From the NCBI GenBank assembly GCA_028709785.1, contig JAQUTK010000005.1, positions 62,001 through 126,000 of the forward strand: a stretch of 64,000 nt of DNA, in the 5' to 3' direction. The notes beneath the pieces were generated by a model. That model made no database searches. It was not told where the DNA came from and worked only from the letters and a program-made list of their open reading frames with translations. A program made the translations under genes and the position numbers. Positions 19,319-29,295 of this stretch are shown here, piece by piece; the stretch's first letter is position 1; the number at the start of each line of letters is the position of its first letter. This DNA comes from Bacteroidales bacterium. GTDB lineage: Bacteria > Bacteroidota > Bacteroidia > Bacteroidales > JAQUTK01.

Positions 19319-20518
19319 ATGAGAAAGTGCTTTTTCTATTTGATTCTTCTCCTCGTTGTATTCAGTTATGGCTGTACGCAAGAGGATGTGATCAGCAACG
19401 AACAGCAACAACTATCGTTTCATATCGCTGAAGGAAAGACCATCAAAAGAATCGAAATGAAATCTGAGGGACTGCAGATCGTCTTCTCTGATAACAGATG
19501 TGTGCCCCTCTCCAATCGCCGTACGCTCCTGCTCACCATCGGAACAGATGGTAACTGGTGCCTGAACGGGGTCATCGGATCTATACCTTCCGGTAGTACG
19601 GATAGCACAATGGCTGCAATCCCGACAATCACAATCGGCAATAACGGCAATTGGTTTCTGAATGGGACGGACAGTGGCGTCCAGGTGCCGAAAGCGGAAG
19701 AAGAGTCTGTTTCCGCTTATCCTGTCGTCAAAGCTGTTGTACATCAAAAAAACAGTTACACGTTCTGTTTCTCAGATGGTACATACCGCTCAACGGTGGC
19801 GACCGGCAGTCTGGGCACGATTGTCTCTTTTGGCGATTCAGTGACGGACTGGGGCAATTATCCGGGACAGATAGCTGCTCAAACGGGGTCTAAAGTGTAT
19901 AAAATAGGCTTCAGCGGCTGTCGGATGGGCGAACACCAACAAGCTGCTTACAACGAACTCTCGATGTATAAGATCGCTGAAGCAATTGCAACCGGAGATT
20001 ATAGCAAAATGGAAGCTGCTACTCGTAAGATCGGGAAGGATGAAGAGGTGATCCGACTGCTCAAAACCATTGATTTTAACAGTGTCAGCATTGTGACGGT
20101 GTTCTTTGGAACGAACGATTTTACGTCAGAGTTCGTACGGATAGGCAGTGTGGATGATCATTCACCACGCACCATTCAGGGAGGTCTGAATCTTAGTGTG
20201 GAAAGACTTCTGGCGGTCTATCCTCATCTGAAATTTGTCTTTGTAACACCCACTCACAGGTTCTTTGGTAAAGGTCATAAGAAAGACAGCGATCGTGATC
20301 CCAACGGTTTTGGTTCCTATCTGTACGAATATGGTGATGCCATCGCTGCTGCGGCGCAAAAGAAAGGATTTCACTGTTATGATCTTTATCGTCTGAGCGG
20401 ATTGAATAAGGGGAATCACTCGATCTATTTTCGCGATGAGGTTCATCTGAATAATCTGGGATGTCGGTTGGTGGGAAAAAAGATCGCTGCCTTTCTCACG
20501 GATTTATATAGTCATTGA
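19319..20518 (+). CDS. SGNH/GDSL-family hydrolase lipoprotein
   Basis: A 399-residue lipoprotein: signal peptide with lipidation cysteine C19 (VVFSYGC). Residues about 25-125 form a small repeated beta-rich domain with two similar segments (TIGTDGNWCLNG and TIGNNGNWFLNG), like the DUF4988-type surface modules of Bacteroidales. The SGNH hydrolase domain covers about 165-398: catalytic serine S174 in FGDSVT, block III GTND (264-267) and the D373-x-x-H376 pair in RDEVH. Such enzymes deacetylate carbohydrates or hydrolyse other esters at the cell surface. A PH-domain membrane protein follows 29 bp later on the same strand and probably shares the transcript. Confidence 0.85.
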   Translation: MRKCFFYLILLLVVFSYGCTQEDVISNEQQQLSFHIAEGKTIKRIEMKSEGLQIVFSDNRCVPLSNRRTLLLTIGTDGNWCLNGVIGSIPSGSTDSTMAAIPTITIGNNGNWFLNGTDSGVQVPKAEEESVSAYPVVKAVVHQKNSYTFCFSDGTYRSTVATGSLGTIVSFGDSVTDWGNYPGQIAAQTGSKVYKIGFSGCRMGEHQQAAYNELSMYKIAEAIATGDYSKMEAATRKIGKDEEVIRLLKTIDFNSVSIVTVFFGTNDFTSEFVRIGSVDDHSPRTIQGGLNLSVERLLAVYPHLKFVFVTPTHRFFGKGHKKDSDRDPNGFGSYLYEYGDAIAAAAQKKGFHCYDLYRLSGLNKGNHSIYFRDEVHLNNLGCRLVGKKIAAFLTDLYSH

Positions 20519-20547
20519 AAGAATAAACACTACATAATTAAAATAAG

Positions 20548-21081
20548 ATGGAAACTACATTTAACGTACGCTGGAGTCTGCCGGTAAAGATTATTACTAC
20601 CGCTGTCTCTTTTTTACTTCTCGGAGCAGTCTATACGCTCTACAAATCGTATGTAGACACCGGAGCATTCTTCGAGTTGATCCTCATGATCATTATTTTC
20701 GTCCTCCCCTTGCTGTTTCTGCTCAATGCTCCTCTCTCTGTCACCCTCAGTGAGAAGAGTTTCACCTTAAAAAAGATAGCCGGAACATTATCCATTGACT
20801 ATGACCAGATCAGTGCCATTCAGCCGTATAAGTTTGGTTGCGATATCCGTTTGTTTGGGAGTGGCGGACTCGGTGGATACATCGGACTCTTTTCCGGCAA
20901 GGAAATCGGCAAATATTACGCGTTTGCCGGCGACACCGAACAAGCATATTGTATATTTCTAAAGAGTGGAAAAAAGTATGTATTCAGTTGTGAAGATTAC
21001 GAATCTGTCATCGCATTCATTAACAAACGCATCCATTTCACACCAAGCACATTTACATTTACCTCCGATTCGGAGAACTGA
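20548..21081 (+). CDS. Membrane-anchored bacterial PH-like domain protein
   Basis: A 177-residue protein with two N-terminal transmembrane helices (about residues 13-30 and 42-60) followed by a beta-rich domain (about 65-165) typical of bacterial PH-like proteins: VTLSEKSFTLKKIAG, then DYDQISAIQPY, and a final IAFINKRI helix. No enzymatic motif is visible. Proteins of this kind are of unknown function and sit in the inner membrane. It shares a transcript with the SGNH lipoprotein, and a strong terminator follows 80 bp later. No specific role can be assigned. Confidence 0.7.
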   Translation: METTFNVRWSLPVKIITTAVSFLLLGAVYTLYKSYVDTGAFFELILMIIIFVLPLLFLLNAPLSVTLSEKSFTLKKIAGTLSIDYDQISAIQPYKFGCDIRLFGSGGLGGYIGLFSGKEIGKYYAFAGDTEQAYCIFLKSGKKYVFSCEDYESVIAFINKRIHFTPSTFTFTSDSEN

Positions 21082-21161
21082 CCGGTACTTTCATTTGCCT
21101 ATCACCTTATCACAGAGTCTATTGACAAGGTGATAAATGGATGCCTATGCGTAAACAATTT

Positions 21162-21221
21162 CGTCCTTATGTTTGTATCGTTTCACTTATATGAAACGAT
21201 ACAAACATAAGGACGTTTTTT
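21162..21221 (+). terminator. Strong terminator, 24-bp perfect stem and T6
   Basis: Arms 21162-21185 and 21192-21215 are perfect complements over 24 bp with a 6-nt loop, followed by six T. It ends the SGNH/PH-domain transcript. A second, imperfect 12-bp hairpin lies just before it (21100-21111 with 21124-21135). The rest of the 370-bp gene-free stretch 21082-21451 holds the small-RNA candidate. Confidence 0.8.
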
Positions 21222-21345
21222 GTCGGCGAACCGTATAAATTTCCGAGGCGTTCTGTACAAAAAGAGAAATAGACTGCTTCATCACACGCGGAACGAATAA
21301 ATCGCATGAAAAAGCTATTTTTTTCTGCTGTTTTTTGCTTAGATA

Positions 21346-21376
21346 TTGTCAAATATAAGAATAATACCTATCTTTG
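21346..21376 (+). promoter_or_regulatory. Orphan -33/-7 promoter reading into the small-RNA candidate
   Basis: TTG (21346-21348) and TATCTTTG (21369-21376) are spaced by 20 bp. No protein gene follows on the plus strand; the next open frame is on the other strand. Confidence 0.65.
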
Positions 21377-21382
21377 CAGTCA

Positions 21383-21448
21383 CTAAGAATTTGTTTTAAA
21401 TACCGATGGTGCTTTTTGTCTGCGAAGATCGAAGGCACTTCTTTTTTT
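21383..21448 (+). ncRNA. Candidate small RNA of about 66 nt
   Basis: The region runs from a near-consensus Bacteroidota promoter to an intrinsic terminator. The terminator hairpin (21408-21439) has a nine-pair outer stem including GTGC/GCAC, a one-base internal mismatch, a four-pair inner stem and a GCGA (GNRA) tetraloop. Seven T follow at 21442-21448. The leader before it (about 21383-21407) is single-stranded and U/A-rich. It ends four bases before the stop codon of the convergent esterase gene, so extended read-through would be antisense to that mRNA. Start and function are inferred. Confidence 0.55.
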
Positions 21449-21451
21449 ATA

Positions 21452-23956
21452 TCACTTCCCGTTGACCACAAAGTTGCGAATCTGACAAGCCGTACGTCCA
21501 CTCTCTTTATTGGCCTCTTTAGCGATGCGAAGCACCAGTGTATGATTGGTATCTGACAGCTGTGTCTCCAGCATAAATACCCAGGGGATATAAAGTCCGT
21601 CGCTCCATGCGGTATGTGTGTCAAGCGTCTTCATCGGTGCTCCGTCCACACTATACTCCAGAATGCCTGCCTTTGGTCCGGCAACACAGAAGATACCAAT
21701 CGCCTTCCCTTTAAAGTCTAGCGTCAGTTTGTCGCCTCCCTGCGTAGCCTCCAGCATCGGCACCTCCACAAATCCTCTGCGGGTACCCGCGTTGTCTGCC
21801 GGCTTCCAGTTCTCCACATATTTCCAACTACCACTGAAACTGGCTTTCTTGATGTCTATGAATTGTCCTTCTGAGTAGCTATACGGATCCAGCATCTGAG
21901 GAAGCTGATGTGCCTGTTTGCTTTCGGGGGTTTGTTTCCACATCGCATCAAACAGGTGATTGATGGCAGCCGCATAGTACCTGTGACCGAAAGGTTTGGG
22001 ATGGGTACCTCCAAAGGTATCCCAGTCAAACTCGCCATCACGCATCCGTTCGTTGATCTCCTGCTGCAAGTCTATGGAAGGGATCTGATAGTGGTTGGCT
22101 ACCCGTTCGTGGTTATAGATTACATCGGGACGAATGCCGGACTTAAACAGATCGATGAAGGGATCATAGATGAAGTGAAGCATCACGATATCCATCTCCG
22201 GATTACTCAGTAAGGCCTTGCGTACCTCCCCTTCCATGCCCCGCGTCTGTGCGATGTAATCAAAACCATTGGTATGATCATTGACGGCAGCTTCGACAAA
22301 AAGGAGGTCGATCTTCCCTTTGGAAAGTACGTCGTTTTGCATCCGGAAGGCTCCCGGTGTAGATCCCGTCGAACCGATACCTGCTTCCACAAACTCAAAT
22401 TGTGTGTCCGGAAACCGTTGTTTCAGGTCTTCTTCAATCATGTCTTTCCAGCCGTTCATCTCTGTAATGGAGCCACCAAGGAATGCGACACGCCCCTTGC
22501 GCTCTTTCTCAAAGCAATAGAGCGAGTTATTCAGTGAACCGCGTACATTGATATGATTATAATCTGCATAACCAACCTGATGACGCAACACAAAGTCCAC
22601 CACCGGCGTAGGGTCTGCCAGACTGTGGGGATGATGACCGACACCCGGTTTCAAGACCACCTCCACCGGACCGCCCATGGCACGATACTTTTCGCGCACC
22701 ACACCCATATTATCTTTGTAAGGAACACCGGTATCACTGTCGCCACACACCGAGAAGATCGGTATCCGGGCTTTCGCAATCGGAGCCAGATGATCGATCG
22801 GATTGTCGGAGAACGAGTTCATCTGTTCGTCCGTCAGGTTCCACTCTTTCAACATAGCGTTCCAGTATTCCGGCTGATGTCTGCCCGGCCAACTAATCAG
22901 ATTGCAGACCGGAGCATCCACATAGATACAGGCCACCTTCTCGGGATTTTGAGCTGCCCAGTTAAATACGGCCAGTCCGCCACGGCTAAAACCTTCCAGC
23001 GTCACCTTGGGGGAAAGATTGTACATCTTTACCATGTGATCATAAAAATCATTTCCCAGTTTGACGGCACGCGGCGAACCGTACAGATGGGTCAGATCGT
23101 AATAGACGATATGAAAGCCCTTTGTCACCAGTGCACTGTCTACCGAAGGGAAAGCATCAAAAAAAGCAGGACGCCATATCCATGGCAATCCTTTCGCCGG
23201 GTTCTTCGGTACGGCTACGGTAACATCTCTTCCGTTAAACTGGAAATCATAGCGATCGACTCCTTTCCATTCGCTCTTCTTACCGGGGAAAGCCTGCATC
23301 TGATGGTCAGAAGCTTTTCCCATGATTGCTTTATAGACCGTTGCCGCAATGGTATGCGCTCCGGCAGCATTGGGATGAATCTTATCGGGGAAGTTCTCAG
23401 GCATGCCCGAAGTAACGCTATGCAAGTCGATGACCGGACAAGCGGTTTGTTTGGCTACCTCATCAATGTAGGGGATGACACCCTGCACGATGATGCTGTC
23501 ATTGATGTCATATTGCACAGCATACGCTTTTGCCGGGTAACAGAGATAGATCTTTGGATGGGAGGCAAACATCTGAAAGGCGCGTACCATCGAGGTAAGA
23601 TCTTTCTTGAATTCACTCTTATACATCCAGTTTTGAGGTTTGGTATCGTTGGTACCCAGTTTGATGATCACGATATCAGGATTATAGCCCAGCGCATCCT
23701 GAAACATTTTTTCCTTCATGTAGGGACGATCTCCCTTATTCAGACAAGTACGCGCACTGAATCCATAGTTGCGCACTTCATATCCCTCACCCAGCATCTG
23801 TCCGAGTACGGACGGGTAACTATCTCTGTCGCGGTTACTGATACCTGCTCCGTAAGTAATACTATTACCTACACAAGCTACTTTAACAACCGAAGCCTGC
23901 AAGTTGCTTAGGAAGCAAACGAGCAGGCTTAGGATGATCAATTGAATTTTTCTCAT
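21452..23956 (-). CDS. Multimodular secreted esterase: SGNH - alpha/beta hydrolase - SGNH
   Basis: An 834-residue protein with a signal peptide (about 1-21). Three hydrolase modules are visible. The first SGNH domain (about 23-215) has S32 in GNSITYG, GTND (101-104) and D191-x-x-H194. An alpha/beta-hydrolase domain (about 235-460) has nucleophile S324 in GFSRG, D406/D408 in GDSD and H441/H442. The second SGNH domain (about 485-670) has S496 in GGSITE, N559-D560, and TH at 651-652. A beta-sandwich of about 120 residues closes the protein. Each catalytic set looks intact. Its start overlaps the stop of the GH95 gene (TAATG), so the two are coupled. Removal of acetyl or other ester groups from hemicellulose is the likely role, given the xylose and fucosidase genes upstream. 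Confidence 0.88.
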   Translation of the reverse strand: MRKIQLIILSLLVCFLSNLQASVVKVACVGNSITYGAGISNRDRDSYPSVLGQMLGEGYEVRNYGFSARTCLNKGDRPYMKEKMFQDALGYNPDIVIIKLGTNDTKPQNWMYKSEFKKDLTSMVRAFQMFASHPKIYLCYPAKAYAVQYDINDSIIVQGVIPYIDEVAKQTACPVIDLHSVTSGMPENFPDKIHPNAAGAHTIAATVYKAIMGKASDHQMQAFPGKKSEWKGVDRYDFQFNGRDVTVAVPKNPAKGLPWIWRPAFFDAFPSVDSALVTKGFHIVYYDLTHLYGSPRAVKLGNDFYDHMVKMYNLSPKVTLEGFSRGGLAVFNWAAQNPEKVACIYVDAPVCNLISWPGRHQPEYWNAMLKEWNLTDEQMNSFSDNPIDHLAPIAKARIPIFSVCGDSDTGVPYKDNMGVVREKYRAMGGPVEVVLKPGVGHHPHSLADPTPVVDFVLRHQVGYADYNHINVRGSLNNSLYCFEKERKGRVAFLGGSITEMNGWKDMIEEDLKQRFPDTQFEFVEAGIGSTGSTPGAFRMQNDVLSKGKIDLLFVEAAVNDHTNGFDYIAQTRGMEGEVRKALLSNPEMDIVMLHFIYDPFIDLFKSGIRPDVIYNHERVANHYQIPSIDLQQEINERMRDGEFDWDTFGGTHPKPFGHRYYAAAINHLFDAMWKQTPESKQAHQLPQMLDPYSYSEGQFIDIKKASFSGSWKYVENWKPADNAGTRRGFVEVPMLEATQGGDKLTLDFKGKAIGIFCVAGPKAGILEYSVDGAPMKTLDTHTAWSDGLYIPWVFMLETQLSDTNHTLVLRIAKEANKESGRTACQIRNFVVNGK

Positions 23957-26388
23957 TATCTGTTTAGTCTATACGTTTTTCCTGGCGTTGTCTGAATGTC
24001 GTATTCATACACCTTGTATAGTAACGGTTGTTGAGGATTAATCTTGTCTGAAACAAGCGGTTTTTTTATCGCGGCTGTTTCAAAGAGCGGATTGGGATTG
24101 TCACCTTTTGCAGGAGTAAGTCCCTCCCCTTTCAATGGAACATACGAACGGATGCGAAGATTGCCTCCTAACTTCGAAAGAATCTTAGCCTCTTTCAGTT
24201 GCGCTCCATCCCACTCCATAGATACTTCAAAACCACCACGAGCCATCAGTCCGCTGATGCTTCCTTCGCTCCATACTTCTGGAAGGGCAGGCAGTAACTG
24301 AACAGCACCATCCTGACTTTGCAACAACATCTGTGCAATACCGGAAGTAAATCCGAAGTTGCCGTCAATCTGAAAAGGCGGATGCGCGTCAAAGAGGTTC
24401 GGATAGGTACGTCCGTCGCGACTATCACCAACCAGTTTGAGCATGTTTTGAATAATCTTATAGGCGTGGTTACCATCCAGTAAGCGGGCCCATAGATTGA
24501 TCTTCCAGCCAATAGACCATCCGGTGGCCTGATCGCCACGATGAATCAAAGAAGTCTTTGCAGCCTGAAACAGTTCCGGATTGGAATAGGGAGAGATCTG
24601 ATTGCTCGGAAACAATCCGTAGAGGTGAGAGACATGTCGGTGATCTTCTTTTGGATTGTCTACATCCTCCAACCATTCCTGTAGCTGATTGTACTTTCCG
24701 ATCTGCATCGGGGCAAGCTTATCAATCATGTTCTTCAGTTTGGTCTGATAGGCAGCGTCGCCACCCAGTGCCTGAGTTGCATGAAGTGTATTGCTCAAAA
24801 TATCAAAGACAATCTGATTGTCCATCGTACAACCGGCTACGATCGTACTCTTTCCGAGCGGACCATGTTCCGGTGAGTTGGAAGGTACAGTAACCATCCA
24901 ATGATAGGTCGGATGCTCAACCAGGAAGTCCAGGAAGAAATCGGCCGAACCTTTCATTGCAGGATAGACCTCTTTCAGGAATTCTTTGTCACCTGTATAT
25001 TGATAGTGCTCCCACAAATCATTGCATAACCAGGCACCGCCGTTGGGCCATTGTCCCCAGGAAGCGGCATCCACCGGACCGGTACTGCGCCACATATCAG
25101 TGTTGTGATGCAACACCCAACCATTGCAACCATAGAGTGCGCGGGCCGTTCCCTTTCCACTCTCCGACAGTTCTTTTATCATCTGGAACAGCGGTTGATG
25201 TGTTTCAGACAGATTAGTTACTTCTGCCGGCCAGTAATTCATTTCCGTATTGATATTCACCGTGTATTTACCATCCCACGGAGCCATCAGTTGGTTGTTC
25301 CAGATACCCTGCAAGTTAGCAGGCTGTCCGCCGGGCTGCGACGAACTGATCAGCAGATATCTGCCAAACTGGAACATAAGTGCGACAAGATTCTGGTCAT
25401 TTCCCTTGAAGAAGTTTCTCACACGTTCGGGAGTCTCTGCTTTCGAAGCTTCTGTCGGAGCCAGATTGAGTGCAACCCGGTTGAACTGTTTCTGATAAGC
25501 AGCCACATGATCAGACATTGCTTTGTCGTAGGATTTCTTCAATGCTTCTTTCAGATAGGCAGAAGCCTTCTTTTCCGGATCGGCAGTCACCGTCAAGTAA
25601 TCCACAAAGTTGGTCGCAGCGGAGATGTAAATCGTCGCGGTCGTTGCTCCCGATACCTTGAGGTTGTTTGTTCCGGCTTCCACTTTTCCGTCTGTGGTTT
25701 TAATATAGGTCTGGTTCTCCACACGGATCACCCCCTTTATTCCTTCGTGGTCGGAGCCGTTACCGTTGAGGATCAGTTTGCCGTCACGCACCTTCACTGC
25801 AAAACCAACAATCGGTGAAGAGTAATCGGCTGTGAAATTAAGTGCCCCTTTCTTATCGGCAGTGATACGCATGATGATCACATTATCAGTCAGTGAAGCA
25901 AAAAGCTCACGCGTATAGTTCACTTCATTGGCAGTGTAACGTGTGGTAGCCACTGCATTTCCGATATTCAGATCACGGTAGTAGTTTGTAAAGTTTTCAT
26001 GTCCGGCAAAATGAAGTTTCAGACTTCCGATCGTCTGATACGGCATACCATTCTGAGGAGTCTTGAAATACTTATTCAGCATATCCTCCGCCTCTCTGGT
26101 CTTGTCGGCAAAGATCAGTTGACGTACCTCAGCCAGATGAGACAACCCCGCCGGATTATCATTGCGGTGCGGACCACCTCCCCAGACTGTCTCTTCATTG
26201 AGTTGCAGTTCTTCATTGGCAGGATTGCCATAGACCATCACACCCAGTCTGGAGTTACCCAGTGGGAGTGCTTCTGTCCACTCTTTAGCAGGAGCCTTAT
26301 ACCAAAGTTTCAGCTCCTCTGCCTTGGCAGAGAGAGCTGAAACCATAAGGACTGAGAGTACAATTATCTTGATTCTCTTCATTTCCAT
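23956..26388 (-). CDS. Secreted glycoside hydrolase family 95 enzyme (alpha-L-fucosidase type)
   Basis: An 810-residue protein with a signal peptide (about 1-23, SALSAKA). The GH95 layout is complete: N-terminal beta domain (about 25-270, opening with [10 protein letters not shown] and [13 protein letters not shown]), helical linker, (alpha/alpha)6 barrel (about 335-690) and C-terminal beta domain. Likely catalytic positions by comparison with the bifidobacterial AfcA enzyme: N378 and N380 in VNINTE, E507 in SNSPEHG and D675 in QIDGNFG. The family inverts alpha-1,2-linked L-fucose or, in some members, L-galactose. It lies only 14 bp after xylose isomerase in the same operon, which suggests fucosylated xyloglucan-like material as substrate. 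Specificity is inferred. Confidence 0.92.
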   Translation of the reverse strand: MEMKRIKIIVLSVLMVSALSAKAEELKLWYKAPAKEWTEALPLGNSRLGVMVYGNPANEELQLNEETVWGGGPHRNDNPAGLSHLAEVRQLIFADKTREAEDMLNKYFKTPQNGMPYQTIGSLKLHFAGHENFTNYYRDLNIGNAVATTRYTANEVNYTRELFASLTDNVIIMRITADKKGALNFTADYSSPIVGFAVKVRDGKLILNGNGSDHEGIKGVIRVENQTYIKTTDGKVEAGTNNLKVSGATTATIYISAATNFVDYLTVTADPEKKASAYLKEALKKSYDKAMSDHVAAYQKQFNRVALNLAPTEASKAETPERVRNFFKGNDQNLVALMFQFGRYLLISSSQPGGQPANLQGIWNNQLMAPWDGKYTVNINTEMNYWPAEVTNLSETHQPLFQMIKELSESGKGTARALYGCNGWVLHHNTDMWRSTGPVDAASWGQWPNGGAWLCNDLWEHYQYTGDKEFLKEVYPAMKGSADFFLDFLVEHPTYHWMVTVPSNSPEHGPLGKSTIVAGCTMDNQIVFDILSNTLHATQALGGDAAYQTKLKNMIDKLAPMQIGKYNQLQEWLEDVDNPKEDHRHVSHLYGLFPSNQISPYSNPELFQAAKTSLIHRGDQATGWSIGWKINLWARLLDGNHAYKIIQNMLKLVGDSRDGRTYPNLFDAHPPFQIDGNFGFTSGIAQMLLQSQDGAVQLLPALPEVWSEGSISGLMARGGFEVSMEWDGAQLKEAKILSKLGGNLRIRSYVPLKGEGLTPAKGDNPNPLFETAAIKKPLVSDKINPQQPLLYKVYEYDIQTTPGKTYRLNR

Positions 26389-26402
26389 TTAAATAATATG
26401 TA

Positions 26403-27731
26403 TTAAATATGCTGATTCACAATACTTTCATACAATTCCTGTTTGCCACTCATCTGCTTCGGTTCACCATCGCGGATGGCAATGTTGCGAAGCTCTTCAA
26501 GAGTCAGTTTGCCCTCTTCAAATGCCTTACCTTCACCAGCATCAAACGAAGAATAACGTTCAGCACGCATCTTGTTGTACGGAGATTTTTCAATGATCTC
26601 AGCAGCAGACAGCAAAGCACGTGCAAAAGTATCCATACCCCCAATGTGTGCGATAAAGAGATCTTCCTGATCGGTAGAGTTTCTACGAATCTTCGCATCG
26701 AAGTTTGTACCACCGGGTGCAAGTCCGTCACCCTGAAGAATAACCAACCAAGCGTTCACAAGTTCGCCGATATTCATCGGGAATTGGTCAGTATCCCATC
26801 CATTCTGATAATCACCTCTGTTGGCATCGATACTTCCCAACATTCCGGCATCCACTGCAACCTGCAATTCATGTTCGAATGTGTGTTGTGCCAAAGTAGC
26901 ATGATTCACCTCAATATTAAGTTTGAAATCTTTATCCAAACCATAGTGACGCAAGAAACCAATCACTGTCTCAGAATCGAAATCATACTGATGTTTAGTT
27001 GGTTCCATTGGTTTTGGTTCGATCAGGAATGTGCCTTTAAAGCCATTCTTACGAGCATAGTCACGTGCCATAGTCAGCATTCTTGCTAAATGATCCTTCT
27101 CACGTTTCATATCTGTATTGAGCAATGACATGTATCCTTCACGACCTCCCCAGAATACATAGTTTTCACCTCCCAGGGCGATAGTTGCGTCAATAGCATT
27201 CTTGATCTGCAAACCAGCTGCAGCTACTGATGGGAAATATGGATTGGTAGCAGCGCCATTCATAAAACGAGCGTTACTAAATACATTGGCAGTACCCCAA
27301 AGCAATTTGATACCAGACTCAGCTTGTTTTCTCTTTGCGTATTGAACCATTGTAGCCAATCGCATTTCATACTCAGCAAATGAAGTTCCCTCATCTACCA
27401 GGTCAATGTCATGGAAACAATAATAAGGGATGCCGATTTTGGTCATAAACTCAAATGCTGCGTCCATCTTATCTTTTGCACGTTCAATAGGATCACTGGA
27501 TGTGTTCCATGGATGATTTTGCGTGCCTCCACCAAACGGGTCATTTCCTGTGGCACACAATGAATGCCAGTAAGCCATAGAAAAACGGAAGTGATCCTTC
27601 ATCTTTTTTCCCATAACCACTCTTTCCGCATCATAATAGCGAAAAGCTAAAGGGTTAGTTGACTCTTTTCCCTCGTAAGCAATCTTTCCGATACCCGGAA
27701 AGAATTCCTTTTTTCCTTTTAAAATTTCCAT
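26403..27731 (-). CDS. xylA: Xylose isomerase
   Basis: A 442-residue cytoplasmic enzyme converting D-xylose to D-xylulose. It has the class II features of Bacteroidota xylose isomerases: the early [11 protein letters not shown] segment, [13 protein letters not shown] around the catalytic His/Asp pair, the metal-binding [16 protein letters not shown] and [11 protein letters not shown] segments with their Glu and His ligands, and [14 protein letters not shown] with the paired Asp ligands. Length matches the B. thetaiotaomicron enzyme. It lies 27 bp after xylulokinase and 14 bp before the GH95 gene on the same strand. Regulation is presumably by the Nudix-type protein encoded first in the operon. 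Confidence 0.97.
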   Translation of the reverse strand: MEILKGKKEFFPGIGKIAYEGKESTNPLAFRYYDAERVVMGKKMKDHFRFSMAYWHSLCATGNDPFGGGTQNHPWNTSSDPIERAKDKMDAAFEFMTKIGIPYYCFHDIDLVDEGTSFAEYEMRLATMVQYAKRKQAESGIKLLWGTANVFSNARFMNGAATNPYFPSVAAAGLQIKNAIDATIALGGENYVFWGGREGYMSLLNTDMKREKDHLARMLTMARDYARKNGFKGTFLIEPKPMEPTKHQYDFDSETVIGFLRHYGLDKDFKLNIEVNHATLAQHTFEHELQVAVDAGMLGSIDANRGDYQNGWDTDQFPMNIGELVNAWLVILQGDGLAPGGTNFDAKIRRNSTDQEDLFIAHIGGMDTFARALLSAAEIIEKSPYNKMRAERYSSFDAGEGKAFEEGKLTLEELRNIAIRDGEPKQMSGKQELYESIVNQHI

Positions 27732-27758
27732 TCTAGTTTTGTTTTATAGTACCTTAAA

Positions 27759-29252
27759 TTATTTATTTGTCATACTCGCGTTCAACACTTTCTTCCAGCG
27801 TTCGTATGATTGAAGTGTAGCATCTGCAAAAGCAGGTGAAGGATCAATGACACGAGATAAGTTGATGGAAGCAAATGCTTCTTCTCTGTTTTTATAATAG
27901 CCACATCCCATACCTGCTCCTCTTGCAGCACCTTCTGCTCCGTTGGTATCAAAAATTTCAATGGATGAACCTGTCACATTAGCCAAAGTCTCCCTGAATA
28001 CCGGACTCAGGAACATATTGGCGGCACCGGCTTTAATTACCTGAATATTCATGCCCATACTTTCCATTATATCCATTCCATATTTCAGTGAGAAAGCGAT
28101 TCCCTCCTGAGCGGCACGGTAAATCGTACGATTATCATGACGAAGGAAATAGAGGTTATGGATAGAAGCACCGATCTCACGATTGAGCAGGATGCGCTCC
28201 GCACCATTTCCAAAAGGAAGCACAGACAGTCCGTCTGAACCAACAGGAACTTGTGCACTCAGGCTGTTAATTTCCTCATACGACAGGTTACCGCCGGCAA
28301 TCGAATTGCGGATCCAGCTGTAGAAGATGCCGGCCCCGTTGATGCAAAGCAACACTCCCAGACGAGGATCTTCAGCCGTATGGTTGACGTGAGCAAATGT
28401 ATTCACACGCGACATTGGATCACACTCCAGCAAGTCATTGATACCATATACCACCGCAGAAGTTCCCGCTGTAGCAGCCACTTCACCCGGCTCAAGCACG
28501 TTCAGAGACAATGCGTTATTAGGTTGATCACCTGCACGGTAAGTAATCGGAGTTCCTTCTTTCAATCCCAGTTCGGCAGCTGCTTGAGCAGTAAGTCTTC
28601 CTTGCTCTCCAAACGTCGGCACAATCTTAGGTACGATATCTTGTGAAAATTTGAAATAGTCAAAGAGCTCGGATGAAACCTTGTTCTCCTTAAAGTCCCA
28701 GGAGATACCTTCAGAAAGACCGGATACCGTAGTACAAGCCTCGCCTGTCATTTTCATGGCGATATAATCACCCGGCAACATGGCTTTATCCACCTGTTCA
28801 AAGAGTTCCGGTTCGTTATCCTTCAACCAGGCCAGTTTGGCAGCAGTAAAGTTGCCCGGCGAGTTGAGCAGATGCGAAAGCACAAAACCATAGCCCATGG
28901 ACGAAGCAGCAGAGTCACCATACTGTACCGCGCGACTGTCGCACCAGATAATAGAAGGGCGAAGTACCTGTTGGTATTTGTCAACGACCACAAGACCATG
29001 CATCTGATAAGAGATACCTATCGCGCCTATCTGGGCAGTATCGATCTTTGCAGTTGCCAGCAGTTGCTTCGTCGCATCGCAGATGTAATACCACCACAAG
29101 TCCGGATTCTGTTCAGCCCAACCGACCTGAACCGAGATAATCTGCATCTCTTTTTTGGGTGAGTAAGCACTTGCTACACACTGTCCTGTTTCTCCGTCAA
29201 TAAGCGATGCTTTTATGGAAGAGCTCCCTAAGTCATATCCTAATAAATACAT
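27759..29252 (-). CDS. xylB: Xylulokinase
   Basis: A 497-residue FGGY-family sugar kinase that phosphorylates D-xylulose to xylulose 5-phosphate for the pentose phosphate pathway. The N-terminal ATPase-fold motif YLLGYDLGSSSIKASL is present, as are the substrate-binding ISYQMHGLVV and WCDSRA segments. The catalytic base is probably D242 in YRAGDQPNN. The C-terminal adenosine-binding segment includes IKAGAANMFLSPVF. It sits between the Nudix-type regulator (43 bp upstream) and xylA (27 bp downstream), the usual pairing in Bacteroidales. No sugar transporter is present in the operon, so xylose uptake must be encoded elsewhere. Confidence 0.96.
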   Translation of the reverse strand: MYLLGYDLGSSSIKASLIDGETGQCVASAYSPKKEMQIISVQVGWAEQNPDLWWYYICDATKQLLATAKIDTAQIGAIGISYQMHGLVVVDKYQQVLRPSIIWCDSRAVQYGDSAASSMGYGFVLSHLLNSPGNFTAAKLAWLKDNEPELFEQVDKAMLPGDYIAMKMTGEACTTVSGLSEGISWDFKENKVSSELFDYFKFSQDIVPKIVPTFGEQGRLTAQAAAELGLKEGTPITYRAGDQPNNALSLNVLEPGEVAATAGTSAVVYGINDLLECDPMSRVNTFAHVNHTAEDPRLGVLLCINGAGIFYSWIRNSIAGGNLSYEEINSLSAQVPVGSDGLSVLPFGNGAERILLNREIGASIHNLYFLRHDNRTIYRAAQEGIAFSLKYGMDIMESMGMNIQVIKAGAANMFLSPVFRETLANVTGSSIEIFDTNGAEGAARGAGMGCGYYKNREEAFASINLSRVIDPSPAFADATLQSYERWKKVLNASMTNK

Positions 29253-29295
29253 GTCTGAATCTTTTGATTATTTGAAAACTATCTATTGTTATTAT

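Noticed and set aside
22553..23911. 452-codon open frame on the plus strand opposite the esterase gene
   Set aside because: It lies entirely antisense to a gene with three intact hydrolase modules, has no start context or domain, and is rich in His/Arg/Ile as typical of shadow frames.
25051..25818. 255-codon open frame opposite the GH95 gene
   Set aside because: Antisense to conserved GH95 coding sequence, no recognisable protein features.
26409..27089. 226-codon open frame opposite xylA
   Set aside because: Antisense to xylose isomerase, low-complexity composition, no promoter.
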